From positions 52,304 to 116,303 of the forward strand of contig NZ_AXVD01000022.1 of the NCBI RefSeq assembly GCF_000482385.1: DNA of 64,000 nucleotides, in the 5' to 3' direction. Position 1 is the stretch's first letter, and each line of letters starts with the position of its first letter. The notes below the pieces were generated by a model. It searched no databases, was not told where the DNA came from, and saw only the letters and a list, made by a program, of their open reading frames with translations. Position numbers and translations under genes: made by a program. The DNA is from Nocardia sp. CNY236 (GTDB lineage: Bacteria; Actinomycetota; Actinomycetes; Mycobacteriales; Mycobacteriaceae). This document shows positions 45,290 to 52,342 of the stretch, in pieces.

Positions 45290-45439
45290 TCACCGCCCGC
45301 TAGCACGGATCACCCGGTTACCAAGCGTGCTCAGTGGGTTGTGTTCCGCGGCCTCGGCGACAAACGGACATCGTCGGATCATCCCCGCAACCTGTGCGAG
45401 GCCCTCACCGTCGAATACCCGTGCGTCGCAGGCCCACAA
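45290..45439 (-). CDS. Possible small ORF in the 45.2-45.7 kb gap
   Basis: The 510-bp stretch between the Rv3662c-like gene and the HAD gene has no assigned gene. On the minus strand one frame is open from 45565 to a stop at 45290 and reads in a coding-like way, ending in DARVFDGEGLAQVAGMI, RRCPFVAEAAEHNPL and STLGNRVIRASGR. There is no ATG before the internal methionine; a TTG at 45439, seven bases after AGGG, gives 49 residues. I do not recognise it. It may be a gene fragment, a small gene, or chance antisense. Confidence 0.22.
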   Translation of the reverse strand: MWACDARVFDGEGLAQVAGMIRRCPFVAEAAEHNPLSTLGNRVIRASGR

Positions 45440-45700
45440 CGCTTCTGCCCTTGTCGCGGCGCGCTCCGCGTGGGTGCCTGGCGTCCGTGCTGGGAAAGAT
45501 GGCTGGGAGGCAGGCCCTTCTCCTCCGGGCTTGCCTTGGCCTTCCGCCCTTCCGTAGTTACCTTTCTACACTGTGGTAGCGCTCACATCAAGGGTGTCGA
45601 GAACATCGAATTATCGGTGTTCTATCGGCGTTTCGCGGTCGAACACGCCGTGAGATCGGCGTGCATTCCCTATTGGTCGTCGCTGTGTTCGGACACGATC

Positions 45701-45763
45701 TCAGCGGTCCAGGGTTTAGCGGCCCAGGGTCTCAGCGGCCCACAGCCTCAGCGGCCACGGCGA
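45701..45763. repeat. Imperfect 15-16-bp tandem repeats at the 3' end of the HAD gene
   Basis: Four units built on TCAGCGGYCCAGGGT run from 45701 to about 45763. The HAD stop codon (45748-45750) lies in the last unit, and on that strand each repeat carries CCGCTGA or CCGCTAA, so stops recur every unit. Confidence 0.7.
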
Positions 45764-46563
45764 CGGCGAAGAACCGAAAAGCTGATCACACCCGTCAGCG
45801 CGGCGCTCAATCCGACCACAGCTGTGGCCGCCACCATGGTGAACGGAGGTGGCTGGACACGCGCCCATAGCGGCCCAGGGTTGGAGAATGTCACGATCGG
45901 CCAGCCGCGCCCCTGTGCCTCCCGGCGCAGACTTCTGTCCGGATTGACCGCAGTCGGATGCCCGACCGCTGTGAGTAGCGGCACGTCGGTATTCGAATCG
46001 GAGTACGCGTAGCAGTCCGCCAGGTCGTAGCCTTCGCGGGCGGCGATCTCCTCGATCGCGGTGACTTTACCCTTACCGTAGCAGTAGAATTCGACCGCTC
46101 CGGTGTACTTCCCGTCGGCGACAACCATCCGGGTGGCGGCCGTATGCGCTGCGCCGAGTGCACGGGCGATGGGGGCGACGATCTCTTCGCCGGATGCCGA
46201 CACGATCACCACGTCGTGGCCTCGGATCTTGTGGTCGGCGATGAGATCGATGGCTTCTGCATAGATCAGCGGGTCGACCAGTTCGTGAAGTTTCTCGGCA
46301 ACAATGGATTTCACCTGCTCGACATTCCAGCCGGCGCACACGCTGGTCAGCTGGGCGCGCATTCGCTCCATTCGGTCGTGGTCGGCGCCAGAGAGCAGGA
46401 AAAGGAAGTGGACGTAGTTGCTTTTCAGAACGGCGCGCCGTTTCAACAACCCTTGCGTGTAGAAGGGCCTGCTGAATACGAACATGCTGGACGTGGCGAT
46501 GACCGTCTTGTCCAGATCGAAGAAAGCAGCGACACGTCTGCCCGCCGTGCTCGGTTCGTCCAC
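45748..46563 (-). CDS. HAD-superfamily IB phosphatase, SerB-like (Rv3661-like)
   Basis: A 271-residue HAD-IB hydrolase: motif I FDLDKTVIATSS, motif II region VIVSASGEEIVAPIA, the GKYTGAVEFYCYGKGK block and motif III/IV YAYSDSNTDVPLL. A hydrophobic segment near the C-terminus (MVAATAVVGLSAALTGVISFSVL) suggests membrane attachment. Substrate unknown; relatives dephosphorylate phosphoserine or lipids. GTG 46563 is preferred; ATG 46767 would add 68 poor residues. It corresponds to Rv3661, facing away from the 6C RNA and ssd. Confidence 0.9.
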   Translation of the reverse strand: MDEPSTAGRRVAAFFDLDKTVIATSSMFVFSRPFYTQGLLKRRAVLKSNYVHFLFLLSGADHDRMERMRAQLTSVCAGWNVEQVKSIVAEKLHELVDPLIYAEAIDLIADHKIRGHDVVIVSASGEEIVAPIARALGAAHTAATRMVVADGKYTGAVEFYCYGKGKVTAIEEIAAREGYDLADCYAYSDSNTDVPLLTAVGHPTAVNPDRSLRREAQGRGWPIVTFSNPGPLWARVQPPPFTMVAATAVVGLSAALTGVISFSVLRRRRGR

Positions 46564-46700
46564 GGGACCAGGATAGGGAGTAGGCGGATCGGTTGCGATG
46601 CGGCTGGAGACATACCGGCCGCAAGGCGGCTGGAGCCATAGCGGCAGGGATGGCTCCAGCGCACCAGATTTTGCCCGATGGACGTCGGAGTTTCGCGCTG

Positions 46701-46726
46701 CGTGAAGTCCCCCCGTGAAGTCCCCC
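46701..46726. repeat. 13-bp direct repeat upstream of the 6C RNA promoter
   Basis: CGTGAAGTCCCCC occurs twice in tandem (46701-46713 and 46714-46726), about 40 bp before the putative -10 element of the 6C RNA. It may be a regulator site for the RNA or for the divergent HAD gene. Confidence 0.6.
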
Positions 46727-46773
46727 GCAGTCGGGCTTGCGTTTTCGCTGGGACTTAGGTGTATCATTGCTTA

Positions 46774-46868
46774 CACCTGGACTTGGTCCAGGCGCGTTCA
46801 GCCCGACCCCCCGGGGCTGAACCCCGACGGCCCCAGCCTCCTCCCCCCCCGGCTGGGGCCGTCCTCTA
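46774..46868 (+). ncRNA. 6C small RNA
   Basis: Two consecutive hairpins with C-rich loops define the actinobacterial 6C RNA. Hairpin 1 has stem TTCAGCCC (46797-46804) with GGGCTGAA (46814-46821) and a loop containing exactly six C. Hairpin 2 has stem GGCCCCAGCC (46829-46838) with GGCTGGGGCC (46851-46860) and a loop with eight C, and probably ends the transcript. TATCAT at 46762-46767 is a likely -10 element, placing the 5' end near 46773. In M. tuberculosis the same RNA (B11/6C) lies between Rv3660c and Rv3661, exactly this context. The exact 5' and 3' ends are estimates. Confidence 0.92.
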
Positions 46869-46993
46869 TTCGAAAGGTGCCACGAACTCGGACCCGCGCT
46901 GGTAGCCGCGACAAGTTGTCCTCAGTTCGCGAGTTGTCCACATTCGACGCAGCACACTTTCTTCTCATCCAGTCGACGGCGACGCTGAACTGC

Positions 46994-48103
46994 ATGAATC
47001 TCGAAGCGTCAGCGTCAAGCGGTCCGCTGCCCGCCCTCGTATCGATCCACGACGACCGGCTGCGCGACGAGGTCCGCCGCGTCGCTGCCGCTGCTGGTCG
47101 AGAGCTCGACGAACAACCACACCCTGTCGGCAGGCATGCCTGGACGAGTGCTCCGCTGGTGATCGTGGACCTGGTCGCCGCGCAAGGTGCGGCCGACGGC
47201 CGCTACCCTCGCCGGCCGGGTGTCGTTCTGGTCAGCGACGGTGAGCCGGACCTGCCAGCGTGGCGAGCCGCGGCATCGGTCGGTGCCGAGCAGGTTGTCA
47301 CCTTGCCCGGCGCCGCCGTTGGGCTCATCGAGATGTTCGCCGAGTACGACGAGCAGCGTGCGGGTGACGGTGTGGTCGTGGCCGTGGTCGGAGCCGGTGG
47401 TGGAGCGGGCGCATCCACCTTGGCCGTGGCGCTTGCGCTGCGTGGTGCTGCAGCGGAGTTCCGCCCGGGGACCTTGTTGGTCGACGGCGCCCCCTTCGGC
47501 GGTGGCCTCGACCTGATGCTCGGAATCGAGCAGACTGCAGGTCTACGTTGGCCCGACTTGGTCGTCGAGGAAGGGCGGGTATCCGCGGCGGCCTTGCACA
47601 GCGCGCTGCCGGGCGCGGCCCCTGGACTCGCGGTCTTGGCGTGTAGCCGATGTGCCGCCGGGCAATTGCCGTGCGAACTCGGCCCGGTCGGCGTCCGTGC
47701 GGTGATCGAAGCCGGGCGCGTCGCAGGCGATTTCGTCGTCTGTGATGTTTCGGGCGAGCGAGGTCCCCATGCCGACCAGATGCTCGACTCGGCCGATCTC
47801 GTTGTGCTGGTCGTCCCGGCGGTACTGCGCGCAGTCGCTGCGGCCGCCGCGGTGTCGTCACACATTGCGCGCCGAAATCCGAATCAAGGCTTGATCGTTC
47901 GCGGACCAGCTCCCGGAGGGCTCCGTGGGGACGAAGTCGCAGAGGTGCTCGATCTTCCTTTGCTCGCCGCTGTGCGCGCTCAATCGGGGTTGACTCACCG
48001 CGTGGAACGTCGGGGGGTCCCCGTGCCCCGCCGCGGACCGTTGCGCGATGCCGCTGACGCGGTACTCGACGTGCTCGCAGCTCCGGCCGAGCATCGGTGG
48101 TGA
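46994..48103 (+). CDS. ssd: Septum-site/CpaE-like regulator (Ssd, Rv3660c-like)
   Basis: A 369-residue MinD/CpaE-family protein. After an N-terminal receiver-like region (1-115), the ATPase-like domain begins VVAVVGAGGGAGASTLAVALA; the signature lysine of the deviant Walker A is replaced, as in mycobacterial Ssd. DLVVLVVPAVLRAV and the C-terminal helix follow. Ssd affects cell division in mycobacteria, while CpaE/TadZ relatives place the Tad secretion machine; its position directly before tadA supports the latter here. ATG 46994 is used; the frame is open upstream over the 6C RNA. Confidence 0.9.
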   Translation: MNLEASASSGPLPALVSIHDDRLRDEVRRVAAAAGRELDEQPHPVGRHAWTSAPLVIVDLVAAQGAADGRYPRRPGVVLVSDGEPDLPAWRAAASVGAEQVVTLPGAAVGLIEMFAEYDEQRAGDGVVVAVVGAGGGAGASTLAVALALRGAAAEFRPGTLLVDGAPFGGGLDLMLGIEQTAGLRWPDLVVEEGRVSAAALHSALPGAAPGLAVLACSRCAAGQLPCELGPVGVRAVIEAGRVAGDFVVCDVSGERGPHADQMLDSADLVVLVVPAVLRAVAAAAAVSSHIARRNPNQGLIVRGPAPGGLRGDEVAEVLDLPLLAAVRAQSGLTHRVERRGVPVPRRGPLRDAADAVLDVLAAPAEHRW

Positions 48104-48110
48104 CGTGGCG

Positions 48111-49295
48111 ATGAGCGCACTGCTGACGCGTGAACTATTGGATCGAGTGCGAGACCGGCTGGCTGCGAAGACGGGTGACCCTGATCCGGCGCAAGTTGCC
48201 GCCGCAATTCGGGCAGAGGCCGGCGGAGTGCTGGGCGATACCGACTTGCTGCGCGCGCTGCGACTGTTGCAGACAGAAATGACCGGTGCGGGCGTGCTGG
48301 AACCATTGCTGCACGATCCACACGTCGCGGACGTTCTGGTCACCGGGCCGGACTCTGTGTGGATCGATCGTGGCCGGGGACTCGAGAAGACCTCCGTCAC
48401 CTTTCCCGACGAGACCGCGGTCCGTCGGCTGGCACAGCGTTTGGCGCTGTCGGCGGGGCGGCGACTCGACGACGCGCAACCGTGGGTGGATGGTCGACTG
48501 TCCGGAACGGGCGCGGCGTTGGGTGAATCGTTCGGAGTCCGCGTCCATGCGATATTGGCGCCGATCGCTCACGACGGCACGTGCCTATCGCTTCGAGTAC
48601 TTCGGCCGGCCACTCAGGGGTTGGACGCGTTGGCCGAGGCGGGAGCGGTGCCCGCAGACGCGAAGCTTCTGCTGGAACGGATTGTCCGCGCGCGGTTGGC
48701 CTTTCTCGTGGTCGGCGGTACAGGAGCAGGAAAAACGACACTGTTGTCCGGCCTGTTGGCCACCGCGGATCCCGCGGAGCGGATCGTTTGCGTGGAGGAT
48801 GCAGCCGAGTTGGCGCCGCCGCACCCGCATGTGGTCCGATTGGTCGCCAGGACCGCCAATGTAGAAGGTGTCGGTGCAGTCACCGTACGCGACCTGGTTC
48901 GTCAGGCGCTTCGTATGCGGCCGGACCGCATTGTGATCGGTGAGGTCAGAGGTGCCGAGGTAGTCGACCTGCTGACCGCATTGAACACCGGCCACGACGG
49001 CGGCGCGGGCACGGTACACGCGAACTCTCCGACGGAGGTGCCAGCACGCCTGGAGGCGCTTGCCGCGTTGGGCGGTATGGACCGAGCGGCGTTGCACAGC
49101 CAACTTGCCGCCGCGGTTCACGTTGTTCTCCACGTACATCGCCGATCCGATGGCAGCCGCAGACTCTGCGAGGTCGGCTTGGTAGACCGTACGGTGGATG
49201 GTCGTGTGCGGATAGCGCCTGCGTGGCATACGACCGACAAGGCCCCCGCAGCCGCGGACCTGTCCAGCCTCCTCGCCGAGCGGCTCGACCGATGA
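48111..49295 (+). CDS. tadA: Tad/Flp pilus assembly ATPase TadA
   Basis: A 394-residue secretion ATPase of the TadA/VirB11 (CpaF) family. Walker A is [17 protein letters not shown], Asp box and Walker [44 protein letters not shown]. It powers Flp pilus assembly at the inner membrane. GTG 48105 is an alternative start. It lies seven bases after ssd and overlaps tadB by four. Confidence 0.95.
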   Translation: MSALLTRELLDRVRDRLAAKTGDPDPAQVAAAIRAEAGGVLGDTDLLRALRLLQTEMTGAGVLEPLLHDPHVADVLVTGPDSVWIDRGRGLEKTSVTFPDETAVRRLAQRLALSAGRRLDDAQPWVDGRLSGTGAALGESFGVRVHAILAPIAHDGTCLSLRVLRPATQGLDALAEAGAVPADAKLLLERIVRARLAFLVVGGTGAGKTTLLSGLLATADPAERIVCVEDAAELAPPHPHVVRLVARTANVEGVGAVTVRDLVRQALRMRPDRIVIGEVRGAEVVDLLTALNTGHDGGAGTVHANSPTEVPARLEALAALGGMDRAALHSQLAAAVHVVLHVHRRSDGSRRLCEVGLVDRTVDGRVRIAPAWHTTDKAPAAADLSSLLAERLDR

Positions 49296-50092
49296 GCGCG
49301 GCAGCACTGGTATGCGTTTCGTTGGCGCTGGTGATGGTCCCGGCTCCCACGGCGCGACGTCGGCTGTCGCGAGTGTTGTTTCGGACCGACAGCCCGCGAA
49401 CAATCGCCGCACCGAGACTGGCACTACGAATCGGCTCGATTGTTGCCGCTTCGGCGGTGCTCGTCACCTTGGGGCCTGGGCCGTTCCTCACAGCGGTGAT
49501 GGTTGCCGCGACCACCGGGCTCCGCGTACGTTCCGGCATACGAGCACGGCGCAGGACTGTCGAGCGGAGTCACCTGCTCGAAGCGTTGGAAGCGGTGATA
49601 GCTGAGTTGCGGGTGGGATCCCATCCTGGTGTGGCTGCCGCAATCGTGGCGACAGACACGCACGGTGACCCAGCACGCGCTTTCGCTGTTGGCGCAGCGC
49701 GTAGCAGACTCGGCGGTTCCGTGGCAGAGGGGTTGCTCCGTCCGGATTCCTCGGTTGCGACAGAGCTCGCGCGTGTTGCTGGGGCCTGGAAAGTCGCCGA
49801 GCGACATGGCTTGGCGCTCGCCGAGCTGTTGGCGGCAGCTCGCATCGATCTCGCCGGACGCATTCGATTACACAATCGCGCCACTGCTGCGCTTGCCGGC
49901 GCCCGCGCCACAGGTACGGTCCTGGCTTGCCTGCCATGCGTCGGTATAGCACTCGGCCACCTGATGGGTGCTGCCCCTCTCTACGTGCTGTTCGGTTCAG
50001 CGGTGGGAACAGTGCTGTTGCCGCTCGGTGCGGGGTTGGCATGCGCCGGTCTGCTGTGGACCGATGCCATCACCCGAAAGGCGTCGATATGA
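49292..50092 (+). CDS. tadB: Tad pilus inner-membrane protein TadB
   Basis: A 266-residue type II secretion F-like membrane protein: N-terminal hydrophobic segments (about 1-20 and 50-80), a cytoplasmic helical domain (LLEALEAVIAELRVGSHPGVAAAI...) and two C-terminal transmembrane helices. It forms the platform with TadC. The start overlaps the tadA stop (ATGA), and its stop overlaps the ATG of a 42-codon ORF. Confidence 0.9.
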   Translation: MSAAALVCVSLALVMVPAPTARRRLSRVLFRTDSPRTIAAPRLALRIGSIVAASAVLVTLGPGPFLTAVMVAATTGLRVRSGIRARRRTVERSHLLEALEAVIAELRVGSHPGVAAAIVATDTHGDPARAFAVGAARSRLGGSVAEGLLRPDSSVATELARVAGAWKVAERHGLALAELLAAARIDLAGRIRLHNRATAALAGARATGTVLACLPCVGIALGHLMGAAPLYVLFGSAVGTVLLPLGAGLACAGLLWTDAITRKASI

Positions 50093-50217
50093 GGGCACTG
50101 CTTTGGATCACCCCGCCATACACCGTGACTCTTCACCGGCGTTGTGGACCGATGGTGCAGGTCGACGGACACTCCGTGCACCGGCCACGCTCGACCTCGA
50201 ATGGTTGGTCGAAATGA
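50089..50217 (+). CDS. Possible 42-residue protein between tadB and tadC
   Basis: An ORF of 42 codons (MRALLWITPPYTVTLHRRCG..., ending NGWSK) overlaps tadB at its start and tadC at its end, both by ATGA. Two four-base couplings in a row are what a real coupled gene would show, and without this ORF the tadB-tadC gap of 121 bp would be unusual in an otherwise overlapping cluster. The composition is basic with no membrane helix or known domain. It could instead act only as a translational bridge. Confidence 0.45.
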   Translation: MRALLWITPPYTVTLHRRCGPMVQVDGHSVHRPRSTSNGWSK

Positions 50218-50840
50218 TCCCATCCACGGCAATGGTTGTGCCGATGCTGCTACTGGCGACTGGTGTGCTGGTGTTGCCGGACCGGGTCGCGGTGACTCGG
50301 CGATTGCACACCCTGCGCTTCAGGTCCGACGACGGGCAGGTCGAATCATCGAGCAGAGGCAAGCAGGGCGCCGATCCATTGGCCTCCGCATCGATTTTCG
50401 ACCTGTTGGCCGCGTGTGTGCGGGCCGGGCTCCCTTTGGCGGGTGCAGCCCGAGCTGTAGCGCCGGAGGCGCCGGAACCGCTCGGCGAGGCGTTGCGGCG
50501 GGCGGCCGATCTCCTCGCTCTGGGTGCCGACCCGGCCGTGGCGTGGGATCACGCGGCCCAGGAAGGCGCGGGAGGTTCGGGACCCGCCGAGATCACGTCA
50601 CTCACCCGGATTGCCCGGCGTTCGGCACGGTCCGGAGCCTCTCTGGCGGTCGCAATCGGAGAGCTGGCCGAACAACAGAGAGCCGCTGTCGAGGATCTGG
50701 CCGCGGCGCGGTCCGAACGCGCGACTGTGATGATCGGCGGGCCGTTGGGTCTGTGTTTTCTGCCCGCATTCGTGTGCTTGGGCATTGTGCCCGTTGTGAT
50801 CGGACTGGCTGGTCGGGTGCTCAGTGGAGACCTGCTGTGA
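50214..50840 (+). CDS. tadC: Tad pilus inner-membrane protein TadC
   Basis: A 208-residue type II secretion F-domain protein, shorter than TadB: one N-terminal helix (about 4-24), the cytoplasmic F domain (DLLAACVRAGLPLAGAARAVAPEAPEPLGEALRRAADLLALGADP) and a C-terminal membrane helix (GPLGLCFLPAFVCLGIVPVVIGLAG). It partners TadB. ATG 50214 overlaps the stop of the 42-codon ORF. It is followed by 150 bp before the pilin gene. Confidence 0.9.
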   Translation: MIPSTAMVVPMLLLATGVLVLPDRVAVTRRLHTLRFRSDDGQVESSSRGKQGADPLASASIFDLLAACVRAGLPLAGAARAVAPEAPEPLGEALRRAADLLALGADPAVAWDHAAQEGAGGSGPAEITSLTRIARRSARSGASLAVAIGELAEQQRAAVEDLAAARSERATVMIGGPLGLCFLPAFVCLGIVPVVIGLAGRVLSGDLL

Positions 50841-50990
50841 CGCATCCATGCGCCGCGTGCACAACTGGGCATTCGCCAGACTCGGCCAGTCTGTTCGGTA
50901 TTTCTCGGCGATGCGTAGCCGCGGCGCTGCGTCCGCCGACAGCGTTCGCGTGCGGAGAAGCCGCACGGGTTGTAATGAGAGGGGAATCCG

Positions 50991-51230
50991 GTGGGAATAG
51001 AGCAAGCGAGCAGGGCTGCCGGTCGGAGGCTGGAGGTGGCGTATGCACACCTACGCGGTCGACTGGCCGAGGTAGTGGTCGCAGACGATGGCATGAGCAC
51101 GGCAGAATATGCGATCGGCACCGTGGCGGCGGCGGCGTTCGGTGCCGTGCTCTATGCGGTGGTAACCGGCGACAGTATCGTCGACGCGCTGACGAAGATC
51201 ATCGATCGCGCGCTGAGCACTGCCGTGTAG
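50991..51230 (+). CDS. flp: Flp-type pilin, DUF4244
   Basis: A 79-residue prepilin-like protein of the DUF4244 family (Rv3656c-like). A basic N-terminus is followed by DDGMSTAEYAIGTVAAAAFGAVLYAVVTG, the class of prepilin motif cut before the hydrophobic helix with a conserved glutamate at +5. It is the main Flp pilus subunit candidate. GTG 50991 has a GAGAGGGGA sequence before it. A perfect hairpin follows its stop codon. Confidence 0.9.
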   Translation: MGIEQASRAAGRRLEVAYAHLRGRLAEVVVADDGMSTAEYAIGTVAAAAFGAVLYAVVTGDSIVDALTKIIDRALSTAV

Positions 51231-51234
51231 CCGT

Positions 51235-51260
51235 CGATGCGATCGGGGGCGATCGCATCG
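51235..51260 (+). terminator. Perfect 11-bp hairpin between flp and tadE
   Basis: CGATGCGATCG (51235-51245) pairs with CGATCGCATCG (51250-51260) around GGGG, starting four bases after the pilin stop and ending five bases before the proposed tadE GTG. It could terminate partially or stabilise the pilin message so that pilin exceeds the minor pilins. Confidence 0.6.
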
Positions 51261-51265
51261 ACACG

Positions 51266-51607
51266 GTGCGGTTGCGTGATGATCGTGGTGCGGTAACAGT
51301 CGAAGCCGCCCTCGCGCTCAGCGCAGTCGTCGTTGCCGTCGTGTTGTGCCTCGGTGCTTTGTTGGCGGCGTCGACCCAGGTGCGCTGTGTCGACGCCGCC
51401 AGGGAGGCGGCACGCCTGGCCGCGCGTGGAGACTATTCTAATGCCGTTCCCGCTGCCGAACGAGTTGCTCCGCCGTCGGCCGACATCGCTGTCCGAGCTG
51501 AAGGAGCACACATCGTCGCAGTGGTATCGGCTCCGGCTCCGCTGTTACCGCTGCTCGTACTTCGTGCTGAAGTCGTGGCCACAGTTGAGCCGGGAGCCAC
51601 TCCGTGA
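51266..51607 (+). CDS. tadE: TadE-family minor pilin (Rv3655c-like)
   Basis: A 113-residue TadE-like protein: GAVTVEAALALSAVVVAVVLCLGALLAAS is the prepilin-like cleavage and membrane segment, with the conserved Glu, followed by an extracytoplasmic domain. GTG 51266 is the best start in this frame. The stop overlaps the next gene as GTGA. It probably caps or initiates the Flp pilus. Confidence 0.87.
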   Translation: MRLRDDRGAVTVEAALALSAVVVAVVLCLGALLAASTQVRCVDAAREAARLAARGDYSNAVPAAERVAPPSADIAVRAEGAHIVAVVSAPAPLLPLLVLRAEVVATVEPGATP

Positions 51608-52110
51608 GCGCGGACTCTGTTCGCTGCCGACCATCGGTATTCGGATTGCGATCGGGTAGGCACGACGACATCGGGCTGGACCCACCGGCTTCGCACGAGG
51701 GTCTAGAAAGCAGCGCAGGTTCAGCAGGTATTGCCACCGTTTTCGCCTGTTCGTCCCTGGTCGCGCTGATCGCTGTGACATTGTTGATATCTCACGTGGG
51801 TGTCACAGTTGTGGCACGCCATCACGCGCAGGCTGCCGCGGATTTGGCGGCATTGGCTGCTGCAGCCGTTGTGGTGGATGGAACGGAGGCCGCATGTGCG
51901 GAGGCGGAAGATTTGGCTGAGCGGATGCAGGTGCGGATCCAGAGCTGCACTGTCACAGGGTGGGATGTCACGATCAGCACCGAGAGAAACCTACCAATAA
52001 GTCTGTATGGGGATCGGGTGGTTCGCGCGGTCGCCCGAGCCGGTCCCGCCGACGAGTGTGTGAATCCCTGCGCGCCGATCTCTTCGTCCGATGTTGGCGG
52101 GGACCGGTAA
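51604..52110 (+). CDS. TadE-like/Rv3654c-like pilus-associated protein
   Basis: A 168-residue protein with a hydrophilic N-terminus of about 38 residues and then a TadG-like hydrophobic segment (GSAGIATVFACSSLVALIAVTLLISHVGVTVVARHHAQAAADLAALAAAA) followed by an extracytoplasmic part with cysteines (EAACAEAEDL...IQSCTVTG). The RHHAQAAADLAALAAA block is the TadG/TadE hallmark. It overlaps tadE by four bases and ends the cluster. In mycobacteria the matching gene is Rv3654c. Confidence 0.85.
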   Translation: MSADSVRCRPSVFGLRSGRHDDIGLDPPASHEGLESSAGSAGIATVFACSSLVALIAVTLLISHVGVTVVARHHAQAAADLAALAAAAVVVDGTEAACAEAEDLAERMQVRIQSCTVTGWDVTISTERNLPISLYGDRVVRAVARAGPADECVNPCAPISSSDVGGDR

Positions 52111-52223
52111 TTCAGCGGCTGTCCACCGCTGTAGTGTGCATTTCCTGATACGGGCGTTATATGAAATCAATGAATACGTTATTGCTCGATTTGTATTGAA
52201 GCAATAGGGTAGTTAACTTACAT

Positions 52224-52253
52224 CCATTATTCGCCATTGTCGGCGGGTAATGG
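52224..52253. terminator. Hairpin in the AT-rich gap after the tad cluster
   Basis: CCATTATTCGCC pairs with GGCGGGTAATGG (12 bp with two GT wobbles, 6-base loop) between the convergent tad cluster and helicase gene. The surrounding 52140-52235 is markedly AT-rich for this genome; I see no gene in it. Confidence 0.45.
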
Positions 52254-52342
52254 TTCATAGGCACATGACGGGACCATTGTGGGCTTCCAGATGAACTCTC
52301 TGGCAAAGCGGAAGAACTGTGAGGCGGCATGCGCATCGCGGT

